5,247 nucleotides of DNA from Planctomycetota bacterium (GTDB taxonomy: Bacteria; Planctomycetota; Planctomycetia; Pirellulales; UBA1268). Shown here in pieces: positions 1-5,247 of this stretch. A program made the translations under genes and the position numbers. Within the stretch, counting starts at the first letter, position 1; each line of letters begins with the position of its first letter. The notes below the pieces were generated by a model that had not been told where the DNA came from, did no database searches, and worked only from the letters and a program-made list of their open reading frames with translations. Location: positions 1 through 5,247 of the forward strand of contig QWPO01000201.1 in the NCBI GenBank assembly GCA_003669255.1, read 5' to 3'.

Positions 1-95
1 GAGTTCGCCCCCCGCTTGTAGGCGACCGTGAGCGATGCCGACGCAGCGAGCTGGTCGGCCATCCACGCGGCACCGTCGGAGAGCATGTCGGCCAT
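1..95 (-). CDS. N-terminus of a small phage head-completion/head-tail protein (partial)
   Basis: Only the first 31 codons are present; the rest lies beyond the left edge. The visible protein starts MADMLSDGAAWMADQLAASA and continues SLTVAYKRGAN. The pattern of an amphipathic helix with Trp, then a strand ending Y-x-RG, recalls the start of small proteins often found just after the decoration gene in phages with this module, from memory. Lambda has its head-completion genes FI and FII in this region. The start ATG at 95 has GGAGG at 6 nt; a second ATG three codons later lacks comparable spacing. Function is inferred from position alone. Confidence 0.62.
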   Translation of the reverse strand, partial: MADMLSDGAAWMADQLAASASLTVAYKRGAN

Positions 96-101
96 CGGTC
101 A

Positions 102-106
102 CCTCC
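102..106 (-). promoter_or_regulatory. Shine-Dalgarno of the left-edge gene
   Basis: GGAGG on the minus strand lies 6 nt before the ATG at 95. It is the best evidence that the short open frame running off the left edge is a real gene and that translation starts there, just past the hairpin. Confidence 0.75.
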
Positions 107-112
107 GAGACA

Positions 113-159
113 CAAGACCGCCGGCGGCACCCAGGAGGAAGGTGGCCGCCGGCGGCTTG
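113..159 (-). repeat. Strong imperfect hairpin downstream of the decoration gene
   Basis: Bases 113-131 pair with 141-159 around a 9-nt loop: 4 bp (CAAG with CTTG), one bulged A at 117, 11 bp built on CCGCCGGCGGC, one bulged G at 144, and 3 bp. It starts 15 nt after the decoration stop. On the minus strand the descending arm runs into TGTCTCGG, with no real T-run, so an intrinsic terminator is doubtful. The next gene's Shine-Dalgarno begins only 6 nt beyond it. The core CCGCCGGCGG is itself palindromic and occurs once in each arm. Confidence 0.78.
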
Positions 160-174
160 CGGGATGAGCCAGGA

Positions 175-534
175 TCAAGCAGGGCCGGTAGCGTTCAGAT
201 CGAACAGCATCCCGTGATTGATCGACACGTCGACCGACGTGTCACCCGCGGCAGCGTCCACCGCCACGATTCCGGCAATGCCGGTAGTCGTGGCCGAGCC
301 GGTCACCTTCAGGTTGGAGTGAAGGTAGGCCACCGCACCGGCGGTGAGAGCGCCGCCCGTGACCTTGTCGAAAGTGAACACGCCGCGAACGGCAATAGAG
401 CCCTTCGCGCTGGCAGCGATCGGCCGGCAGACGACGCCGACGACCTTGCCAAGGATGACGACATCGCCGACGGCCTTCGCGGCCGACGGGGTGTAGTCCC
501 AGGAATCAGAGCTGCTTTGCTTCAGAGTAGCCAT
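175..534 (-). CDS. Capsid decoration (cement) protein, DUF2190 family
   Basis: This 119-residue, Gly/Ala/Val-rich, beta-strand protein binds the outside of the expanded shell and stabilises it. The DUF2190 pattern is visible in order: AVGDVVILGKVVGVVCRPIA (21-40), a short loop with AKGSIAVRGVFTFDK (43-57), GGALTAGAVAYLHSN (60-74), and GIAGIVAVDAAAGDTSVDVS (85-104). The C-terminal tail NHGMLFDLNATGPA is less typical. Length fits the family (roughly 100-120 residues), and the position directly after the major capsid gene is the usual one. The ATG at 534 is preceded by GAGG at 7 nt. The gene stands apart from its neighbours: 92 nt on one side and 79 nt on the other, each with a strong hairpin, which suggests its own level of expression. 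No signal peptide or membrane segment is seen. Confidence 0.88.
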   Translation of the reverse strand: MATLKQSSSDSWDYTPSAAKAVGDVVILGKVVGVVCRPIAASAKGSIAVRGVFTFDKVTGGALTAGAVAYLHSNLKVTGSATTTGIAGIVAVDAAAGDTSVDVSINHGMLFDLNATGPA

Positions 535-572
535 CGAGAAACCTCATGGGCTGAATGTGTGGTGAGCGTCAT

Positions 573-605
573 CCCGGCGGGCCTGGACATCCCAGGCCCG
601 CCGGG
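573..605 (-). repeat. Perfect 14-bp inverted repeat (hairpin) between capsid and decoration genes
   Basis: The arms CCCGGCGGGCCTGG (573-586) and its exact complement (592-605) flank a 5-nt loop. The hairpin starts 21 nt after the capsid stop and ends 38 nt before the decoration ATG. No T-run follows it on the minus strand (ATGACGCTCACC), so it is not a classical intrinsic terminator. It could slow polymerase, protect the upstream capsid mRNA from 3' exonucleases, or be an RNase processing site. The structure is certain from sequence; its role is not. Confidence 0.85.
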
Positions 606-626
606 CACGGATTACGCTGGCAGGGA

Positions 627-2504
627 TCAGGCAGTCGCCATGCGATAGCAAGCGCGGCTCTCGGCCTTGCTCACGCCGAAGTCGAAGTACCCGCGGACCT
701 CGATGCCGAGGGTGTCGAACGAGGCTTCCGCCTGCTCGACGATCGGCGTGCGCTGCCCGTTCAGGAAGCCGACTTCCATCGTCGGGAGATCGGCGGGATC
801 AGCACACATCCACCACGTCGAGGACGAGGTGAGGTAGGCCGAATCGACGATGTTGAACTTCCCGGCCAGGACGTTCGCCTGGGGCTCGAGCACCTTGCCA
901 GAAGTCGAGCCGAGGCTCGACGCCAGGAGGGTGTTCCCGGTCTGGATCTTGTCCGCCGTGATCCGCAGACCCACCGGCACGAGCAGGATCTTCGGCGTGA
1001 CGCCGAGAGGATTCCCGTCCGGGTCGGTCAGCGAGCGGTAGGCACCGTAGGCAGTCTCGACCGAACCGATCGCCAGAGCGTTGCCGGCACCAGCCGTCGC
1101 ACCCTGGTAGTAGCTAGCGTTGACCGTCGCACCGACTTGGAACTCCGTCCAGAAAACGGAATTGAACTTCAACGCGGCGCCGCGCCCCAGCCTGCGAGGC
1201 ACAGCAGTCAGAGCCCCCAAATCGTCATTGATGACATCAGCCCTTGTGATACTGCTGATGCGGCCATATGTCTTGGCCTGGAGCGTCCGAGTTGCATCCG
1301 CGGCATCCGCAGACTTCAGCTTCCCGTCGCCCCCGACTTCGTCGAACACGAACCCACCGTCGAGCCGAACGCCGGTGATGGCCTTCAGATCGTTGAGGGG
1401 TCGCACGAGGCTGATCTGATCCCACACCGACTCGACGGCCTCGAAGCCGTTGAGGAGGTACTTGTTGTAGGTCGCGGCGAGGATGTTGCTGATGTTGTGG
1501 GTCGCAAATGCGGCCCGCAAAATCACCCCGATGTTTCCGGCCGTGACCTTGTGGACACCGTCGTACCCGCCCTTGCGAGCGGCGTTGACGAGGACTTCCT
1601 GAAGGCCGATCGAGCGCGACCGCATGTGAGCGGCCTCGACCATCGGCGAATCGCCGTAGCGGGCCTCCACCTGCTTCCCGAGCCCGCCGACGACCTGCAT
1701 CGCGGCGATCGTCACCTGATCCTCGTCGAGGGCGGGCTTGCTGGCGTGGATAGCCGGCCCGCCGCGCACGTCGCGGAGATCCTTCAGCAGCGTTGCCTTC
1801 ACCTCGCGGGTGACATCGGCGACGACCTCGGCACGGATGGCGACCATGTCGAACTTCGGCGCGGCGGACGCCACGTCGGAAGGACCGCTCGGCATTGCGG
1901 TGTGCTCTTCGCTCTGAACCGGCCCCGTCGGCATCGCGTCGGCGGCCTTCGTCTCGTCGGACATAGGAGACTCCCCCGCTTTCGCGGTGATTGTGACGGC
2001 CGTCGCTGCGTCGGCCCCTAGGGTTACAAACGAACACTCCCGCAGCGTGGAGCGCTTTACGACTCGGAGCGGACCCGTGAAGGTCTGTCCGTTGATTTGT
2101 GCGGTGTCGCCGTCGGCTACGAGGTATTCCTCGTTCACGTCGGCGCCGACGCTGGCCTGCCACTGGTAGCCGCGGTCGCCGAGCTGGACGACCTGCATTG
2201 CGGCTTCGCATTGCGCGAGGATCGCGCCTTCGATCACGAGCTGCCCGCCGACAGTGCCGGTGCCCTGGCCGAGGACCGACTCAAGCGAGTAGTCATGGCC
2301 GAACACGATCGGGATGACGGCCGGAACCGTCATGCCGGCGAGGTCGATGACGATCGGCTCGCGGCTCCACGCCTGGCGGATGATCCCGCCGGAGTAGCCC
2401 AGCATCGAGAATCGCGGAATCCGCGGCGTGGTGAGTCCTTCGCCTTCGCCGTAAGCGTCGGCTCGGAGGAACTGCACGGCAGAACGGAGCGAGAGGTTCG
2501 TCAT
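627..2504 (-). CDS. Prohead protease / major capsid protein fusion
   Basis: This 625-residue polypeptide combines the capsid maturation protease with the HK97-fold shell protein. The N-terminal domain (about 1-175) carries the His-Ser-Glu pattern of HK97-type prohead proteases: His70 in VFGHDYS, Ser118 in YQWQASVGAD and Glu156 in LRECSFVTLGAD. A low-complexity linker (about 176-215, Ala/Pro/Glu-rich with MPTGP and MPSGP) and a charged helical stretch (222-246, AIRAEVVADVTREVK onward) resemble a scaffolding delta segment. The shell domain follows (about 285-625), with LDGGFVFDEVGG, GRISSITRADVINDDLGAL, LTDPDGNPLGVTPKILLVP and the closing MEVGFLNGQRTPIVEQ region with FDTLGIEVRGYFDFGV. I chose ATG 2504 over the upstream in-frame ATG at 2576, because AGGAGG lies 7 nt before it, it gives an ATGA overlap with the portal stop, and the 24 extra residues are Arg-rich antisense-like sequence inside the portal gene. 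The fusion type is known in phages. The shell identity also follows from the decoration gene just downstream. Confidence 0.9.
   Translation of the reverse strand: MTNLSLRSAVQFLRADAYGEGEGLTTPRIPRFSMLGYSGGIIRQAWSREPIVIDLAGMTVPAVIPIVFGHDYSLESVLGQGTGTVGGQLVIEGAILAQCEAAMQVVQLGDRGYQWQASVGADVNEEYLVADGDTAQINGQTFTGPLRVVKRSTLRECSFVTLGADAATAVTITAKAGESPMSDETKAADAMPTGPVQSEEHTAMPSGPSDVASAAPKFDMVAIRAEVVADVTREVKATLLKDLRDVRGGPAIHASKPALDEDQVTIAAMQVVGGLGKQVEARYGDSPMVEAAHMRSRSIGLQEVLVNAARKGGYDGVHKVTAGNIGVILRAAFATHNISNILAATYNKYLLNGFEAVESVWDQISLVRPLNDLKAITGVRLDGGFVFDEVGGDGKLKSADAADATRTLQAKTYGRISSITRADVINDDLGALTAVPRRLGRGAALKFNSVFWTEFQVGATVNASYYQGATAGAGNALAIGSVETAYGAYRSLTDPDGNPLGVTPKILLVPVGLRITADKIQTGNTLLASSLGSTSGKVLEPQANVLAGKFNIVDSAYLTSSSTWWMCADPADLPTMEVGFLNGQRTPIVEQAEASFDTLGIEVRGYFDFGVSKAESRACYRMATA
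1962..1977 (-). promoter_or_regulatory. Possible internal ribosome binding site and start within the capsid gene
   Basis: On the minus strand GGGGGAG (1977-1971), a six-base spacer and an in-frame ATG (1964-1962) occur exactly at the junction of the protease domain and the linker/shell part. Initiation here would give a 445-residue protein beginning MSDETKAADAMP, that is, a scaffold-like segment plus shell without protease. The motif has a GGAG core at good spacing, but GC-rich coding DNA produces such matches by chance, so use of this start is inferred. Confidence 0.4.
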
Positions 2505-4318
2505 GCGTCGGCCTCCTGGCTGTCGAGGATCTCGGTCACGAACGACCGGCCGGCGTCGCCGCCCCACAGTGCCCACGCGATCCGTCCCGCGGACGGATAG
2601 CCAGGATCGCCGGCGCTCCAGCCTTCGCCCTTCTTGTCCACCTCGTGCCGTGCGAAATAGCTCGCCATCCGCTCGACGGTGTCGAGGGACAGCGGGCGAC
2701 CGTTGGCGATGTCGCGGGCGCGAGCCACGCCGATGGCGGTGCCGCCCCGACCGTGCTCACGGCGCCACGCAAGACCACGCTCTGCCTCTTCCCGCATGCC
2801 GGCCGTCGGCCGGTAGGAGTCCGCGGCAGCCTGAATACCTGGCGTCTCAGCGGCCTGAGCCTGCTCGAGCCCCGGCACCACGATCTGCGACGGCCGATCG
2901 CCGAGTGCCAGACCAAGCTCGCCCATGAGCTGCCGCTCGGCGGCAATCTGCCGCAGCTCCTCGTCCCACTGCTTGCCTTGCCGGGCGTACTCGGCAGCGA
3001 GGCTCGTGGTGAGCGTCGAGAGCTTTGTCTCGACGGCGTTGGCTTCCTTGACCGGGTCGATGCCGTCGTTGCCGGCCCAAACCCATGTCCAATTCCACTC
3101 GGCAGCCGGCGGCAGGTTGGCCGGGATCATGCCGGTAACGAGCAGAGCCTCGTCGAGCCACGCACGGAAGATGCGGTCGAGCCACGACCGCTCGAGCTCG
3201 TCGCGGTCGACGCGGACGTTCTGATCGTGCAGCGAGCCGTCGAGGCGAGCCGAGGAGAAGTTGTAGGAACTCGCGTCAAAAGCGGCCTTGTGATATGGCA
3301 GATTCACGCCGCGGGCGATCTCACCGAGGATCGTTCGCGTGAACGCTTGGTGCGTGTTGGTCGGCTGCTCGGCCTTGAGTTGCGAAACGTCCCAGCCCTC
3401 GGGAAGCGTGGTCAGCGTCCCCTTCTCGATCTCGATCGCGGCAAACGGGTCAACGTCGTCGACCGTGGCGGCCGGGGAGTTGGAGTGGACAAACGCAGCG
3501 AGATCGGCAGCGATCTCCGCGGCCCGGATCACGGCCTCCGTGTAGCGCCGCATGTTCGCGGTCAGCCGCAGGCACGGCGCCAGTTCCGAGATTCCGCGGT
3601 GCTGGCCGGGGCGCGTCGAGCGGAACCAATGCAAAACGTCTTCCGCCGGCACCCGGTCGTACTCGTTGATTCCGATCAGGTAGTTGGAGCCGGGGTGCGA
3701 CTTGAGAACGTGGTAGCCGATCACGTTGCCGTGCCGGTCCATCTCGATCCCGTCCACCAGCGACCCGTCTGGGGAAACGGTCTGCTGGTAGTCGTAGGCC
3801 GGCGAGGCGACCTGATCGGCCTCCACCAGGCGGATGTCGAGCTGCACGCCGCGGTCTGGCAGCCGCGGATTCGTAAACAGCAGGCCGAACGCCTCGCCGT
3901 CGAGGAACTTCGCCTCGGTGGCGACGCGGAGCTTGTCCGCCAGGCGGACGTTCCACGACCAGTCGTACCACGCTCGACCGATCGACCGATCCGCGGCGGC
4001 GTCGCCCGTCGAGAGCAGAACCCGCGGCCCGATGCCGATCAGATCGTTGGACTTCGTGACGCAAATGCCGTGAACGTATGCGTTGTTGGCCCGCTCGTAC
4101 CGGGCTCGATTGCGGATGATCCGCCGCACTTCCGGCGAGAGAGCCGCGTTCGCCGAAAGGGAATCGGCGTTCGCCCAATGGCGCGAATCGTCGCTGGTCT
4201 GAGCGGCGTCAAACCGGGCGCGGACCGCCTGCGGCTTGGTGAACGTCACCTGCCGGGGCGTGCGGGGAGCGGCCGGCTTGCGGCTCGCTCGCGCCTTGGG
4301 TGCGGTGCGCTTTGCCAT
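2501..4318 (-). CDS. Phage portal protein, lambda family, with extra C-terminal domain
   Basis: This protein forms the dodecameric ring at the capsid vertex through which DNA enters and leaves, and on which shell assembly starts. It has 605 residues. The first 30 are basic and Pro/Ala-rich. The lambda-type portal signature follows: RFDAAQTSDDSRHWANADSL (about 35-54), then RNRARYERANNAYVHGI (69-85) and NDLIGIGPRV (91-100). Further portal blocks are VEADQV (165-170), HWFRSTRPGQHRGISELAP (230-248) and GEIARGVNLPYHKAAFDASS (332-351, the usual 'G-x-NLPY' region). The portal body ends near residue 470-480. A linker leads to an additional conserved domain at about 502-600 that is not part of the core lambda portal fold. 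The ATG at 4318 follows the upstream TGA by 1 nt, with a modest GGGGA 9 nt before it; the next gene overlaps by ATGA at 2504-2501. The portal assignment is strong; the role of the tail is unknown. Confidence 0.93.
   Translation of the reverse strand: MAKRTAPKARASRKPAAPRTPRQVTFTKPQAVRARFDAAQTSDDSRHWANADSLSANAALSPEVRRIIRNRARYERANNAYVHGICVTKSNDLIGIGPRVLLSTGDAAADRSIGRAWYDWSWNVRLADKLRVATEAKFLDGEAFGLLFTNPRLPDRGVQLDIRLVEADQVASPAYDYQQTVSPDGSLVDGIEMDRHGNVIGYHVLKSHPGSNYLIGINEYDRVPAEDVLHWFRSTRPGQHRGISELAPCLRLTANMRRYTEAVIRAAEIAADLAAFVHSNSPAATVDDVDPFAAIEIEKGTLTTLPEGWDVSQLKAEQPTNTHQAFTRTILGEIARGVNLPYHKAAFDASSYNFSSARLDGSLHDQNVRVDRDELERSWLDRIFRAWLDEALLVTGMIPANLPPAAEWNWTWVWAGNDGIDPVKEANAVETKLSTLTTSLAAEYARQGKQWDEELRQIAAERQLMGELGLALGDRPSQIVVPGLEQAQAAETPGIQAAADSYRPTAGMREEAERGLAWRREHGRGGTAIGVARARDIANGRPLSLDTVERMASYFARHEVDKKGEGWSAGDPGYPSAGRIAWALWGGDAGRSFVTEILDSQEADA
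2512..2517 (-). promoter_or_regulatory. Shine-Dalgarno of the protease/capsid gene
   Basis: A perfect AGGAGG on the minus strand lies 7 nt before ATG 2504, inside the last codons of the portal gene. With the ATGA stop/start overlap it indicates both strong direct initiation and coupling to portal translation. It fixes the start of the fusion gene and fits the need for far more capsid than portal protein. Confidence 0.88.
2519..2815 (-). other. Conserved C-terminal domain appended to the portal (function unknown)
   Basis: Portal residues 502-600 form a compact, highly patterned domain: YRPTAGMREEAERGLAWRR, GRGGTAIGVARARDIANG, LSLDTVERMASYFARHEVDKK, GEGWSAGDPGYPSAGRIAWA, LWGGDAGRSF. It is rich in conserved-looking Trp, Gly, Arg and His and is predicted mainly helical. 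From memory, the same block (R-G-L-x-W-R, VARARDI, M-x-SYFARHEVDK, YPSAGRIAW-x-LWGGD) occurs at the ends of other phage structural proteins and as stand-alone phage proteins, without an established function. A portable domain carried on different head proteins suggests a role in assembly or in contact with DNA or a partner. That is inference; no catalytic site can be named. Confidence 0.7.
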
Positions 4319-4319
4319 G

Positions 4320-4517
4320 TCAGGTCGTCCCCGGAGGGATGAGCTTGTTAAACCGCAGACCGCGATTGCCGGCCGCCTGGGCAGCTCGACCGGCGAGGTA
4401 CTTGTCGGCCTCGATCATGTCGGGGATCGACTGCGCCACGACCTCGCCCGCGTCGGTGCGGACAGACGCCGGCCCCTGGGCCACCGTGTCGATCTTGGAA
4501 GCAAGTTCGTCGCTCAT
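4320..4517 (-). CDS. Small gpW-position head protein (putative head-tail connector)
   Basis: This 65-residue soluble protein starts MSDELASKIDTVAQG, has a middle section with IEADKYLAGRAAQAAG that looks helical, and ends GLRFNKLIPPGTT. No signal peptide or membrane segment is seen. It sits exactly where lambda gpW (68 residues, the connector protein that fills the portal channel after packaging) sits, between terminase and portal, and has nearly the same length. Small proteins with a similar YLA...GLRF-x-K-L-x-PPG ending are familiar from this position in other phages, from memory. Function as a connector is inferred from size and position; sequence identity to gpW itself is not evident. The start is the only ATG, GTG or TTG in frame after the upstream TAG at 4566-4568. 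Its GGAGG lies just 1 nt before the ATG, which is unusually close. The stop TGA is 1 nt from the portal ATG, so translation is probably coupled. Confidence 0.7.
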   Translation of the reverse strand: MSDELASKIDTVAQGPASVRTDAGEVVAQSIPDMIEADKYLAGRAAQAAGNRGLRFNKLIPPGTT

Positions 4518-4565
4518 GCCTCCACGTTCGCGGAGACGGCAACGGATCGAGAGGGGGTGTGGCGA

Positions 4566-5247
4566 CTACTTGAGCCGCTTGGTCGTAATCACACGCCGAC
4601 CGTCAGGGCCGGCGGGGATGGCGACCCGCTTGCGCTTGCGAGTGCCCGTCTCGCTCGACGCCACCTCGAGGCCGGAGATCGACGCCGCGACGGCGCACCC
4701 GACGAGGCAGTCCCACCAGTGATTTTCCTGGCCCGGCGGGAGCTTCCATTCGTCAACGATCCGCCCGCGGGCTTCCTTCCGCTGCGGGAACTCGGAGACG
4801 AGGTGCTCGATCAGCATCTCGTGCGCCCCAACGTGGAACATGATCGCTTCCGGGTCGCCCTGGCCGAGCCGGAGCCGTGCCGAGACGAACGTTTTCCACC
4901 AATTGGTGTCGTATTGCGACTCGATCTGGACGCCGCTCGCGGTCTTGCCGACCACCCAATTCAGGCCGGCACGGTCGCCACGATTCCGCCTGACGCCCAT
5001 CGGGGCACTCGTCGCCCCGACACCACGGCCGCGGCTGGGAAGGATCGTCGAGGAGAACAGCGACGACCGGCAGAACTTGCGTACGGTGTCGGTCGATGTG
5101 CCCCAGTTGGAGTCGATCATCGTCTGGGCGATCCGCATCGGCACACCGTCTTCCCGCAGCCACTCGCGGGAGAGAAGCATCTTCGTTGCTTCCTCGAGGC
5201 CGGCATACAGGGCCGCCTCGAAAGACGCCCCAGGCTTGGCGAGAGCC
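4566..5247 (-). CDS. Phage terminase large subunit, GpA family (partial, C-terminal nuclease part)
   Basis: This is the DNA-packaging motor protein that cuts concatemeric phage DNA and pumps it into the procapsid through the portal. The frame is open to the right window edge, so only the last 226 residues are visible; the N-terminal ATPase with its Walker motifs lies outside. An in-frame ATG at 5180 falls inside conserved sequence (SREWLREDGVPMRIAQ, then IDSNW) and is not the true start. Two acidic positions typical of the GpA-type nuclease are visible: Asp in IDSNW (visible residue 45) and Asp in NHWWDCLVGCAVAA (visible residue 179), which matches the family's terminal NE-x-LDC-x-x-YA-like motif. 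The tail is basic (RKRKR, TTKRLK). The stop is TAG at 4568-4566, 48 nt before the next gene. The family call rests on motif recognition and on the gene order terminase, small protein, portal. Confidence 0.87.
   Translation of the reverse strand, partial: ALAKPGASFEAALYAGLEEATKMLLSREWLREDGVPMRIAQTMIDSNWGTSTDTVRKFCRSSLFSSTILPSRGRGVGATSAPMGVRRNRGDRAGLNWVVGKTASGVQIESQYDTNWWKTFVSARLRLGQGDPEAIMFHVGAHEMLIEHLVSEFPQRKEARGRIVDEWKLPPGQENHWWDCLVGCAVAASISGLEVASSETGTRKRKRVAIPAGPDGRRVITTKRLK

Noticed and set aside
573..605. Calling the hairpin a rho-independent terminator
   Set aside because: No T-run follows on either strand, so the structure is reported only as an inverted repeat.
28..648. 206-codon open frame on the plus strand
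   Set aside because: It is antisense to the decoration gene and both hairpins, with no recognisable domain; the opposite-strand DUF2190 gene explains the openness.
1880..1942. Possible short repeat encoding MPTGP and MPSGP
   Set aside because: Only two imperfect copies of a few residues in a low-complexity linker; not a repeat array.
555..2021. 488-codon open frame on the plus strand
   Set aside because: It is antisense to the protease/capsid gene and crosses the 573-605 hairpin; its composition is Arg/His/Asp-rich without motifs, so it is a mirror of the real gene's codon bias.
1237..2211. 324-codon minus-strand frame inside the capsid gene
   Set aside because: Its product is almost entirely Arg, Gly and Ala, typical of an out-of-frame reading of GC-rich DNA; the overlapping capsid frame is clearly the real one.
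2505..2576. Upstream in-frame ATG (2576) as start of the capsid gene
   Set aside because: It would add 24 Arg-rich residues encoded inside the portal gene, without a comparable Shine-Dalgarno; ATG 2504 has AGGAGG at 7 nt and an ATGA overlap.
2799..2813. Short inverted repeat CCGGCC-GTC-GGCCGG at the portal linker, considered as a regulatory stem or separate start for the tail domain
   Set aside because: Only 6 bp with a 3-nt loop inside coding sequence, and the nearby Met508 codon lacks a Shine-Dalgarno; it is explained by GC-rich codons for Arg-Pro-Thr-Ala-Gly.
2645..4342. 565-codon open frame on the plus strand
   Set aside because: It lies exactly antisense to the portal gene, is rich in Arg, Asp, Val and Leu as expected from the reverse strand of GC-rich coding DNA, shows no recognisable domain, and all supported genes run the other way.
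1..5247. CRISPR array, tRNA, insertion sequence, attachment site or defence genes
   Set aside because: No regularly spaced repeats, cloverleaf-like sequence, transposase or toxin-like frame was seen; the coding space is filled by head genes.

Overview
This window is a piece of the head-morphogenesis module of a tailed double-stranded DNA phage or prophage. Every supported gene lies on the minus strand, so transcription runs from high to low coordinates. The DNA is GC-rich, and its codons strongly prefer G or C at the third position. That points to a high-GC bacterial host. The gene set resembles phage modules in Planctomycetota or Proteobacteria, but no host gene, integrase or attachment site is present. 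The host, and the choice between free phage and prophage, therefore cannot be settled here.

In transcription order the layout is: (1) the C-terminal part of a GpA-type terminase large subunit, cut by the window edge (5247 to 4566); (2) a 65-residue protein in the position of lambda gpW (4517 to 4320); (3) a lambda-type portal protein with an extra conserved C-terminal domain (4318 to 2501); (4) a single 625-residue polypeptide joining a prohead protease to a major capsid protein (2504 to 627); (5) a DUF2190-type capsid decoration protein (534 to 175); (6) the first 31 codons of a small protein in the head-completion or head-tail joining position (95 to the left edge). Genes 2, 3 and 4 are packed tightly: there is 1 nt between the small protein and the portal, and an ATGA overlap between portal and capsid. 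Genes 4, 5 and 6 are separated by gaps of 92 and 79 nt, and each gap holds a strong GC-rich hairpin.

Together these genes build and fill the capsid. The portal nucleates the procapsid. The capsid polypeptide supplies the maturation protease, probably a scaffold-like segment, and the shell. The decoration protein coats the expanded shell. The terminase cuts and pumps DNA through the portal, and the small proteins probably seal the connector. The order follows lambda (A, W, B, C, D, E, FII), except that protease and shell are fused and the decoration gene comes after the shell gene.

The points most worth a second look are the appended portal domain of unknown role, an in-frame internal start with its own Shine-Dalgarno at the protease/capsid boundary (a possible parallel to lambda C/Nu3), and the two hairpins bracketing the decoration gene. 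I saw no RNA gene, CRISPR array, insertion sequence or defence system. No stretch above 300 bases lacks a gene.
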